From Vitrella brassicaformis (Eukaryota > Sar > Vitrellaceae): DNA of 64,000 nt. The notes beneath the pieces were generated by a model that made no database searches, was not told where the DNA came from, and worked only from the letters and a program-made list of their open reading frames with translations. Shown here piece by piece: positions 24,819 through 33,958 of this stretch (its first letter is position 1; every line of letters starts with the position of its first letter). The DNA lies in the NCBI GenBank assembly GCA_001179505.1, contig CDMY01001057.1:1-64000 (forward strand). Reading direction: 5' to 3'. A program made the translations under genes and the position numbers.

Positions 24819-26880
24819 ATGGCGTCGGCTGCCCATGATGGCAGTCACCCCGCCACACCCCACAACCCCAGGCAGCAGCAGAACCCTCCCCAGCCCTCTG
24901 CTCGCCCTGCTGACCATCGTAATGCCTCTGAGTCAGTCCAGCAGCAGCTGCAGCAGCAGGAGCTGTCGTACCTGCCCACACCCAGTATGGAGGAGCCGGC
25001 CGTCACCGACAAGACCGACAAGACGGCAGACAAGCCACAAGCGGAGCCGTCGCCCGCACCAGCTCCAAAGGATGAACCAACTGAGCCCGCCACCGTCAGC
25101 CCACCAAACGAAGACGCCGATGAGGCCAACGACGCAGTGCCAATGACGAGGGAGGGTGGCAACGGTCAGGGCCGCCGCAGTGCAGTGGAGCCTGCAGCTG
25201 CTGGTGTGGAGCAGCCGGTCGTCATCCCCGCTGCTGCTGGTGTTGGTGCTGCGAGGGGACGCGTCGTCGTCGAGGACGCCCAGGCGTCCATCCGCACCAA
25301 AGACGGCAGAGAGCCGGTGAGCACTGCATGTCTTGGGATGGGGATGAGCAATTTGGTTCTGAGTCTGGAACCTCTTGGTCCATGTGTTTCGTTGCATTTC
25401 GGCTGTGCAGATGAAGCGGCGCCTGACCCAGCAGCAGTGGGAGGACGTCGTGATCGAGTGCCGCGTACGTATGCACACGTCATGTCCACAGGGAAGGGGT
25501 GCAGCTGCACAGACCTTGATGACATTGTGTGTCTTGTTCTCTTTGTGTACCTACCGCTGCAGAGGGCCGTGGCCAAGGCCGTCGAGAGCACCACCCTGTG
25601 CGTCGACAGCACCATCCCCACTCGTGAGGGGCTCCACGGGTTTGTGGAGGTGCTGTACGACACCACCACCAAAAGGCGGCTGGCTTACAAGATCTTCAAA
25701 CACTACGAGTGCGACGGCCGGGTATGAAGAGCGAAGAGTACCAACGGGGATTCCTGCATGTGTGAAGGTGCGGCTCCCCTTTGTGTGTGTGTGTGTGTGT
25801 GTGTGCAGGATGAGGAGGGCTTCGTGATTAACGGGTGGGACCTGGCCGCTGCCGTCGACGTGCAGCATGACAACGTCATCGCCGTCCCCCGCACCCTCAA
25901 GGTGCGAAGCCGTCACGCCACCGTCAAGGTGGTCGTGATGGCTTTCTGCAACGGTACGTGGCAGAGATTCCGAGCAATGCGATCGTCCATCGGTGCACAC
26001 ACATACTCTTCGCTTCTCGTTTGTGGTCACTCACCTTCAGGCGGCACGTTGGCGGACGACGGCTTTGTCGACGTGCTGGGGGAGGAGAGGGAGCCGGTGC
26101 TGATGCCGCTGCTGCGGCAGGCCCTGCAGGGCCTCCTGCACCTCCACAGCAAGCGGCTCTGCCACACCGACATGCTGGTAGGTGGAAGAACGACTCGCAT
26201 ATTCATTGGTCCACGCTGACTCACAGCGCTCTCATTGCGTGGTTCAGGGGGCCGAGGACTGCCCCGGCGGGAATCTGGCCCTCAGCATCGACACCGTGTC
26301 ACGGGAGGGGAGGCTGGTGATAATCGACCTCGACAGGATGGAGCAGCACGAGGAAGCGGAAGAAGACGACTTCGTAAGTCCATCAGCCAGGATTTGGAAA
26401 TGGGACGCTAATCACTTTCCCCTTTCGTTGCTCTCTGCCTGTCTGTCTGTCTGTCTGTGTATGGGTGAATGTTTGCAGCGATACGAGACCAAAGCTGACT
26501 CCAAGGCTGTCGGGTTCGTTTTCGACCACCTGCTCGGGGACAGGAAGGTGATATACACACACACGGCAGAAGCGCCGGCATGAGTGCACACTTCATCAAT
26601 ACCATGAATGCGTGCAGAGCGAGGAGGGCGAAGAGATAGTGCACCGCCTCAAGGGCGCCATCTACAGAGCTGAGCAGGTGAGGACACAGAGGCTCGCCTA
26701 ACCACACATCCACACATAGGTGTGGTTTACCCTGCACACACCGGGTTGCCTGTGTCTCTGTCGATTTCATTCACTCAGGCCGTCGAAGAGATCAACGACT
26801 ACTGGATGCCCAAGCACGGCCACCGGGCGTCCACAAAGGTGGACTTCGTCCCCCTCCCGCCCCTGCCCAAGAAGTCCTAG
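24819..26880 (+). CDS. Divergent protein kinase-like (probable pseudokinase)
   Basis: About nine exons. A 170-residue Gln/Pro/Glu-rich N-terminus (24819-25316) is followed by a kinase-like fold: strand with candidate Lys (RLAYKIFKHYE), a hinge-like strand (VKVVVMAFC), a helix-E-like segment (LRQALQGLLHLHSKR), CHTDML in place of the HRDxK loop, and LVIIDLDRM in place of DFG. The Lys after the catalytic Asp and the DFG Gly are missing, so activity is doubtful. The last exon (from 26780) encodes EINDYWMPKHG. The stop is TAG at 26878-26880, but the same frame stays open and coding-like for 78 more codons to TAA 27115-27117. A fragment of this gene is repeated at 31.5 kb. Confidence 0.55.
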
Positions 26881-27117
26881 CTGAAGCCGCTGTCATCGTC
26901 CCCCGCCGCCCCGCCCGACACACCGCCCCCCCAGTGGGTAAAGCCCCACAGGGCGGCCATCCCCACACACGAGGAGCTGCGGAGGAGGGAGGAGAGGGCG
27001 TGGAGGGGCAGGTGGGATGGCGGCATGGTCAAGGGGGCGACGGCCAAGGTGGACACAGGCCTGCGCCGGCCAGCGGCCCGCCCCCCACCAGCCCGCCCCA
27101 GCCCCAGCCGACAATAA
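26881..27117 (+). other. In-frame open extension after TAG of the kinase-like gene
   Basis: Continues the frame of the upstream last exon without interruption. It encodes a Pro-rich stretch, QWVKPHRAAIPTHEELRRRE, a basic region (ERAWRGRWDGGMVKG) and an Ala/Pro/Arg-rich tail, ending in TAA. Composition is protein-like rather than UTR-like. It could be the real C-terminus reached by stop-codon readthrough, or the remains of it after a nonsense change. Confidence 0.4.
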
Positions 27118-27640
27118 GAAGGAGATGGAGAGCGGTCCGCCTACACAATCGCAGCAACAGGGGCTGACTGCGCATGTGTGAGTTTGTCTGGGTGTGAGTT
27201 TGTCTGGAGGAGTGCTTGGCTGTGAGTGTGCCGCGTGTGGCGGTTGAGACACCGGAGTTTGGAGCCATGATGGCAGTGGTATGAATGCTTTGAAAAAGTG
27301 AGATTCAGTCCATTCACAAAACACCACGATCGACCGTCCCGTCACAGCACGTCTCAACACGCCACCCAAACCCACAGAGATACACACCCACACACACACA
27401 CGCGGCAGGCAGCACTCTCAAAACCAAAAGCCGCCCTGCTGCCTCGAAAAGAAAACCCGTCACGTCAGCCGGCCAGCCAGTCTGGGTTGCTCTGCCCACC
27501 AATCAGTCACCCCGCCCCCCCCTCTCCCTCTCTCCCTCCCTTCTACGTGTGGATGAATTCATGAATGTATCCATCTGTGTGTGTTCTTTGTATCGTGTGT
27601 GTCCTGGGTATTGAGCATTGGTATGTGTTGCGTTAGTTGG
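27118..27640. other. Convergent intergenic region
   Basis: Between two convergent genes. Contains CA-rich and CT-rich simple sequence; no frame with coding character or splice-consistent extension. Confidence 0.45.
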
Positions 27641-28594
27641 TTAGTTCTCTTCTGCTGCTGAGAGAGCGGCTGCGGCGGCCGCGGGCCCCTCGGCGGCGGG
27701 CGACTGCTGCTGGGTGGCGGAGCGCACCACGTGGTCGAAGTACTGGGGTGCCTTCTCCCGCAGTCCAGCGATCTTGTTGGAAACGCCGAAGATGTCCTTG
27801 AACCAACTCAACTCACCCTGCACGCAAGCACAACACACCACAGCCCGCCACTCTCTCTCAGTCTCTCTCTCTCCTTGTGTGTATGTGTGTGTCGTGTGGG
27901 TACCTGAGTGGTGATAGTATGCAGCCCGCCGTCGAACCCCTCTTGCTGGGGCTCGGGAGGCTCCAGCTGGGCCTCGTACTCCTTCAGAATCTGGCGCGCC
28001 TCCATATCGCTCCATTTGGCTGCAGTCACAGTGCATCCACCCATCCAGGAACAGAATGGATGTGTGTGTGTTTGTGTGTGTGTGTGTTGGTGTGTGCGGC
28101 TCGGCTGAGTGGCTTACGTCCGCCAGATGGTGGCGGTGTGCGGTCTCGTGAGTTGGTGTTCTTGCGCGCCCTGATCTGCTGCCTGCATTTGTCGCACAGA
28201 CACATACACACACACATTGTGTCTGTGCTGGCTCTCGTCCCCCTCTCTCTCTCTGTGTGTGTGTGCGTGTGTGTGTGTGTATGTGGTTGGTGGAGGGGTG
28301 GGGCTTGATGTATGTGCAGACGCGTACAAACAGAAGTATGAGTCGCGGTCCAGATGCGCCAGCGCTATCTCATTCGAACCAATCCTGCAAAGGCACAAAA
28401 CACCTCAGTGAGACAAATTGCCGGCATACACACATGCGGCCATCGTCTTCCCTTGCTCTCTGTTCTCCTCCGTACCCACACTGCCGCCCCACGTCCGTCC
28501 ACACTCGACGGTCGGCGGTGGTGAGGTTGGGCCGGTCGACGATGACCTTGTGGCAGTGGCCCGTCTCCGACAACAACTCCTGCACCTCTGGAGC

Positions 28595-28625
<31 letters not shown>

Positions 28626-29521
28626 AGAGAGAGAAAGGGGAGGGATTGACACTCACGGGATGGATGGCTGGAGTGTCGGCTTACTGGTTATGCATGCCTG
28701 GTCGTCCTTGACCTTTCCTGTGATCGAGACCATCTTCCACCCGCGCTCGGCGAACGAACGGGCCAGCAGCGTCTTGCCTGACAAACATATACACACGCAT
28801 ACCAGAATACCCATAAATTCGCCATCCCTTGGTCCATCCGTGTGTGTGTCTGTAGTGTACCTGCGCCCGGGTAGCCCATGAGGACCAGCAGCCTGATGTT
28901 CTGCGTCTGCAGGAACCGCAGCAGCAGGGCCTTCTCCGCAGCGTCGAGTGCGTCCTCCTGCAGCACCACCAGGGCGTCGTGCACCTTGGCCTTGAGCTGC
29001 TCTTCGCTCCCCAGCAGCACCAGCAACTCAGGGGTGTCCATGTCCATCATCATGCCAGTGATCTGACACACACACATCCGTCACACACACATGCGCTGTG
29101 TCCATCCATCCAGCCATCGGGTCTGGTGTGGCCGTGAGGTGAGCTGAGGTGCGCATTTCACTGCACCTTGGCGGCGAGGTCGGGATGTCGTTTTGCGATG
29201 AGTGTGTGGAGTTCCTCGCCGAGGATGGCCTTCTGTTGGTCAGCCAGGGAGGCACCGAGGCCACCCACAAACGCATTATCCACCTGTACACACGTCATCC
29301 ACCCACGCGCAGGACGAGCAATGTGTGTGTGTCCATGTATGGGCCTTAGTTGATAGTCCCTCTCAGCGTGTCTCTGCCCGCCTTCTCTTCCTGCTCACCG
29401 GCGACAGTTGGTTGGCAGCCTGGCTGCTTGACGCGCTCGCTTCGTCAGCCTCACCCCCTCCCACACCCCCAGCACCATCCCCACTGCCGACCCCACCGCC
29501 GCCCCCGCCGCCCATGGACAT
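27641..29521 (-). CDS. MLLE (PABC) domain + polynucleotide 5'-kinase fusion
   Basis: About nine phase-consistent exons. The N-terminus (MSMGGGG to [11 protein letters not shown]) is Gly/Ser-rich. Next come [21 protein letters not shown] and [18 protein letters not shown] followed by [13 protein letters not shown], a close match to the C-terminal MLLE domain of poly(A)-binding protein (GErLyplI, KITGMLLEmdnsELL, VdEAvaVLq), including the KITGM motif. Then [20 protein letters not shown], a Walker A P-loop; [17 protein letters not shown], the Asp-Arg-xNLT-xxxRRxW block of PNKP-type kinases; a QQIRARKN basic loop; and [11 protein letters not shown], the Pro-x-EGF motif that ends PNKP kinase domains. 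TAA stop at 27641. The MLLE domain would dock PAM2 peptides and the kinase would phosphorylate a 5'-OH polynucleotide end; combining them in one protein is unusual. The start codon lies only 29 bp beyond the stop of the small upstream gene. Confidence 0.65.
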
Positions 29522-29550
29522 GGTGGTGCCCGTCGGCTGTCCCGGCTGGG

Positions 29551-30112
29551 TCAGGGGCGCTTGACCCTCTGGGTCTGGAAGGGCGACAGGGATTCCGCTC
29601 CTGAACGACACGCCCCCAATGAAGAACAAAGACAGGCATGGTATGGATGGCTGGATGGATGGATGGATGGCTGGATGGATGGATGGATGGATGGATGGAT
29701 GGACGGGCCGTGTCCGTTGGGTGACCGTGTTGTGTTGTGTTGTGTTGTGTATGTACCGTCGAACACCCGCATGATGGAGTCGATCATTTCGTCCGTGAGG
29801 TGGGTGGCCTTGTGGAGCTTCTTGAACCTGGCGCTCTTCTCCTGCGGGTCCACTGATGCCATCTTGATCCTCTTTATCTCCGCCCACAGCTGTGCCGCCT
29901 TATCCTCAGCCGCCGACCTCTTCATCGCATCCCTCTCGGCTGCATACCACAGCACCACAGAAAGCGCCACTGCAACCCTTATCTGCCATGGATACTGATG
30001 CACTTCCGTGCTCACCTTTGGCCTCGGCCCTGCGCCTAGCTGCCGCCGCGAACAGATTCGGCGCCGGGGGAGCCACGCCCTTCTTCTTGTAGGAGATACA
30101 CAGCCGCGACAT
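29551..30112 (-). CDS. Small charged protein, inverted paralog A
   Basis: Three exons: [16 protein letters not shown] to [24 protein letters not shown] through [16 protein letters not shown]; and [15 protein letters not shown], then TGA (29551-29553). The last two exons align with the + strand gene at 30845-31408 (HLTDEMIQDIIKFFVG, EHLSPFKKQQLKAAP) and share its intron phases (both phase 1). Function unknown; predicted helical, Lys/Glu-rich, soluble. The second intron contains the long GGAT repeat at 29643-29703. Confidence 0.55.
29643..29703. repeat. (GGAT)n tetranucleotide repeat in an intron
   Basis: About fifteen GGAT units with two GGCT variants, the longest of many GGAT/ATCC tracts in the introns of this window. 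Confidence 0.9.
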
Positions 30113-30250
30113 GGAGAAACACCAACAAGCTAAGAGAACTCCACAATGCTACCTGCAACCACATGTACATTCAGAGATGCACCCACAGAAGATATGTATG
30201 GATGGGATCTCGGTGATCTTGGCGTATTCGTCCGGCTTTCGGGCGCACAT
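30113..30250. repeat. Left arm of inverted duplication
   Basis: Reverse complement similarity to about 30700-30844. Best over 30145-30224, which pairs with 30729-30808 at roughly 90% by eye; weaker similarity reaches the two start codons, both reading MSR. The arms flank a 450-bp centre holding a telo-box-like aaaccctaa at 30542. Confidence 0.8.
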
Positions 30251-30699
30251 GTGTGTGAGCGAGTGTGAGGCGTGCATTCTCACCGGCGATGCTGTTCTCG
30301 CGCAGAAGGGCGGCCTTGCTCTTCGGAGAGCCGGTAGGGCAGCCGTTTGATGGGACCCGTCAGTGCAACGACTGCTGCCTGCAGCTGGCGAGGGAGGGCA
30401 CTCCAGGCAGACGGATATGAAGCCTTTCGGGTGGTGGAAAAGGCCCGCCGATGTGAGAATACGACAGAATGGGAGAGCCTCACTCCTCTCCTCCCGTCTG
30501 TGCGCGTCTGCGCCTTTTCCTCTCACCCCGGATGCGAGCTGAAACCCTAATCTCGACAACCCGAGACGGCGACAAGAAAAGGTGACGAAGTGTTATCATG
30601 CCCATCGTTTTTCGCTCTCGTGCGATGAGAAAAACCTGCCACTGCCCGCAGGATGGCGCCTTCTGAGGTACTTTCTCCCTCGAACCCGTCACTCTTCAG

Positions 30700-30844
30700 C
30701 CGCGCCATCAGCTGTGCCGGACCGAATGCCCCAAGATCACCGAGATCCCATCCATACATATCTTCTGTGGGTGCATCCCTGGCTGTACATGTGGTTGCAG
30801 ATAGCATTTCAGAGGTACAGTAGCGTTTGGGTGGCGTTTTCGTA
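30700..30844. repeat. Right arm of inverted duplication
   Basis: Partner of the arm at 30113-30250; carries the upstream region of the + strand paralog. See that entry for the matched core. Confidence 0.8.
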
Positions 30845-31408
30845 ATGTCGCGGTCCTCTGCCCCTTTCCCAGTCCTCGCCGCCCGGCTGCAGAAGGACCC
30901 GGCACGTCGACACATGAGCAACGCGCAGAAGAAGAAGCAGTCCCAGGGTGAGGCGGGTGGGTTGGGCGGCTTGCGTGACCATTCATGTGGCCATCGGCGG
31001 CTGTTCTCTGTCTGCTCTGTAGCCAAGTCGCGTGCTGTCCGCGAAGCTGAGGCCGAGAAGCTGGCGGCACAACAGTGGGCGGAGATAGACAAGATCGCGG
31101 AGGCGTCAGTGGACCTCAAGGAGACGCGGGAGAGGTGGCGGGAGATCGACCAGATCAAGACGGCCGCCAACATGAGCATGAAGGAAAAGGGCGAGGCGTT
31201 CAAGCGTCTCAATAGCGGCACCCATCTCACCGACGAAATGATACAAGATATCATCAAGTTCTTCGTCGGTACAGAACCATCAGTCAGTCAGTCCATCCAT
31301 CCATCCATCCGTGTGTCATGCCTGTGTTTCTTCATCGTGTGTGTGCTGTTCGCAGGGTGTGAGCACCTCTCCCCGTTCAAGAAGCAGCAGCTCAAGGCGG
31401 CACCCTGA
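30845..31408 (+). CDS. Small charged protein, inverted paralog B
   Basis: Three exons: MSRSSAPFPVLAARLQKDP with RRHMSNAQKKKQSQ; AKSRAVREAEAEKLAAQQW through the HLTDEMIQDIIKFFV block; and CEHLSPFKKQQLKAAP, then TGA at 31406-31408. Same intron positions and phases as the - strand copy at 29551-30112, with an extra short segment (REIDQIKTAANMSMKEKG) in the middle exon. No known domain recognised. Confidence 0.6.
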   Translation: MSRSSAPFPVLAARLQKDPARRHMSNAQKKKQSQGEAGGLGGLRDHSCGHRRLFSVCSVAKSRAVREAEAEKLAAQQWAEIDKIAEASVDLKETRERWREIDQIKTAANMSMKEKGEAFKRLNSGTHLTDEMIQDIIKFFVGTEPSVSQSIHPSIRVSCLCFFIVCVLFAGCEHLSPFKKQQLKAAP

Positions 31409-31474
31409 CCTGGCCGGCAAGGTCAGGAGATACACACACCTCACCCCCCACACACACCACGCCAGGTGTAACTC

Positions 31475-31625
31475 ACCGCTGCTGCTGGTGTTGGTGCCGG
31501 GAGGGCACGCATATGGGTGTGGTTTACCCTGCACACACCGGGGTTGTCTGTGTCTCTGTCGATTTCATTCACTCAGGCCGTCGAGCAGATTGACACCAGA
31601 TGGATGCCCAAGCACGGCCTGCAGG
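31475..31625 (+). pseudogene. Internally deleted duplicate of the kinase-like gene
   Basis: 31475-31505 resembles the first exon of the gene at 24819 (around 25228-25262: the cgctgctgctggtgttggtg string). It is followed without the intervening exons by 31513-31612, which matches that gene's last intron and last exon (26717-26815), including the splice acceptor and WMPKHG. About 1.4 kb of the parent is missing. An open frame runs on to 31774, but the rest is not similar to the parent. Confidence 0.6.
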
Positions 31626-31776
31626 CCGTGACGAAGGACAGCGCCACTGAAGCCTCTATCGTCGCCTCGCCCACCACTCCGCCTCAGCCCGCCGACACAG
31701 CAGCATTGCTGCCTACATTTCTTATCCCATTGTCTGTGTTCTTTCCTGTATCCATTTCTGTTTGTCGCAGTTAGTT

Positions 31777-31850
31777 GTTGGGGCACCACACGGATGGCTG
31801 TCCAAGATCTCCTTAGGGAGAAGGGCATCGGGATGGCGACCCACAATGTG
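31777..31850 (+). repeat. Dispersed repeat, copy 1
   Basis: About 70 bp (ggcaccacacggatggctgt, then a gggagaagg...catcgggatggc block) repeated at 58266-58340 with roughly 85-90% identity. Both copies can be read as GTTRMAVQD-x-LREK-x-IGMA on this strand. Confidence 0.75.
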
Positions 31851-33380
31851 TGATCACGACGAAAAGATGTCACGCAGCCACACACGCACCTGCGATGTCA
31901 TTCTGTTGCGGTTGCAGGCTGCGCCTTTTGCTCTTGGTCCGGGACTCTCAACTTTGGGAACTGATGGCCGGGTGGACAGATGTATGCGTGTATGGCTGCT
32001 GGCAGTAGACGTGAGGGAACTCAGCCAAAGGATGGAAAGATTGCGGACGAGAAGACAAGTGTGTGTACGATAAGGGAAAGGGAATTAAGGGGGAGCGTCG
32101 GTCTTCTCTCGTGTTTTGCCGTGGGGGGCCGTCAGACAGACGAGCAGTCGCCACTGCTGCTGTCGCGAACAGCCCGCGGTGTCTCCGATGGCGGTCGTAC
32201 GCGTCTCTCCGTCTGTGAGCAGCTGAGTGGCGCTTCCTTCTTGACGGCAAGAAGAGTGCGTGGGTGGGTGGGTGGGTGGGTTGAGGTGTTGGTAGATGGA
32301 GCGAGGCGATGTGTGACATGTGGTGGCGAGGCGATGTGCGTGTGCATGTGCATCTTGGATATGACCTGCAGGTGGGTGTTTGCGTCAGTGACGTTAATCT
32401 AATCCCCCTGCATTTCTGTTGGGTTCGGTGTGTGTGTGTGTGACCGGCGGGGAGGGTGCGAGATCAGATCGTCATGTGTGTGCGACTTTCGCTCAATCGT
32501 CTCGACTTGTGCTTGACTGACCTGAATATCGTACAAGTAAGTCATCTAAACACGCACACATATATGTGAGTATGAACTGAACAAATCGTTCGACGGAAAA
32601 CGGCACACTGTAGACGTACAGACGGTTCGCCCTCCACTACAGTACCACTGCCACCTCGTGTGGTGCACACAAGGAATTAGTTAGAATAAGGGTGGCAGCC
32701 TTATGACAGCCAGCATGAAAAGGGCCACCAGGACCGCAGCGACACCACCGCCCACCACCGTTACGTTACAGCGACTGCCAAAACTCTGACACCCCATTTC
32801 TTCAGAGGCTCTGCACACACACACACACACACACACGAACACACATATATGCAGAGAGAGACAGAGAGAGAGCCGTGTGTGTGTGTGCGAGTCTGCGTGC
32901 CTTCTGTCTGCATGACGAGCTGCTGCCGCCATTCAAAGAGGGATGAAGCCCATGTCCTTCGCGAGTGCATCCAGCTGCCGGTCCACCTCAGCTATCTCCC
33001 TGTACACATCGACCTTCACACACACACACACACACACAGCCGTACTCCGGCATCTCATCTCGCTTGACCTCACCGACCTTGTCGGATCTCATCGCAACGA
33101 TGTGGTTGGCACGACGGCTGGGGCGGCCGGGTGTGTTGCGGGAGAGGCGGACTGCCGGCGGGTGCACGCACAGCAGCAGATCTCAGCCAGGGGAAGAACA
33201 AGAGCATGACCAAAGAGGATCAGCACCAAGACGGACAAGCTCCACATCAGTGCAACAAGGCCGTCGTCGTCAGAAGTCGGCTATTGATCAGCTGCAGGCC
33301 GCTTGACGCAAGAACAACAATGGGCGCGAAGAATCTCATCTTGCTGGTGCGTCCATCACAACCGCGCTCACTGTCGGCAG

Positions 33381-33413
<33 letters not shown>

Positions 33414-33958
33414 CTAGAGGGCCAATGTCAGATCTTCGTCCCATGCCGGATTTGCTCTGGACTCGCAACCCAGTAATAATAATCGCTGCTCATCATCCCA
33501 ACATACATAAACACTCGCTGTCGGTGATTATTGCTGCAATGGCCGAGCTCATGGAAGGAAAACCCCATAGAGCCCGCGGAATGAGTGGTGGATGTGTGTC
33601 GCTGGTTGGATGCTGCTGCTCGGGCAGGCGCCGCACACGCAATAGTCAGGGACCGAGAAAGTCTCACTGGTGCATACTGCATCAGCGAGAAAGCAACACG
33701 CACCGCTGCCTGCGTCCATCCATGCAGCTATGTATACATTAGCATGCAAGTCATGCGGTCGGTCGGTCGGTCAGTCAGTCAGTCATGCGCGCAGCCTGTG
33801 ACGCAGGCACATTTGCAGGCAGCAGCACGACATGCCACACCACACCGATAGACAGCCAAAGATGTACACAATGATGTATGTCGGTGGGATGTCCCGAACC
33901 CAAAAAAGAAATGACAGCAACGCTCTCACCCAAACACCCAAACGTCCACCTCACTCAC

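Larger units (their letters stand above)
31409..33958. other. Gene-poor region
   Basis: Apart from the kinase fragment (31475-31625) and a dispersed repeat (31777-31850) I see no complete gene. On the - strand between about 33340 and 32681 there are coding-like shreds: MRFFAPIVVLASSGLQLINS (signal-peptide-like), VDVYREIAEVDRQLDALAKD (helical), and a final exon with a 20-residue membrane segment (TVVGGGVAAVLVALFMLAVI) before TAA. They resemble a small tail-anchored protein but could not be joined in phase; it may be a decayed gene. Long CA repeats sit at 32817-32835, 33016-33037 and 33384-33411. Confidence 0.35.
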
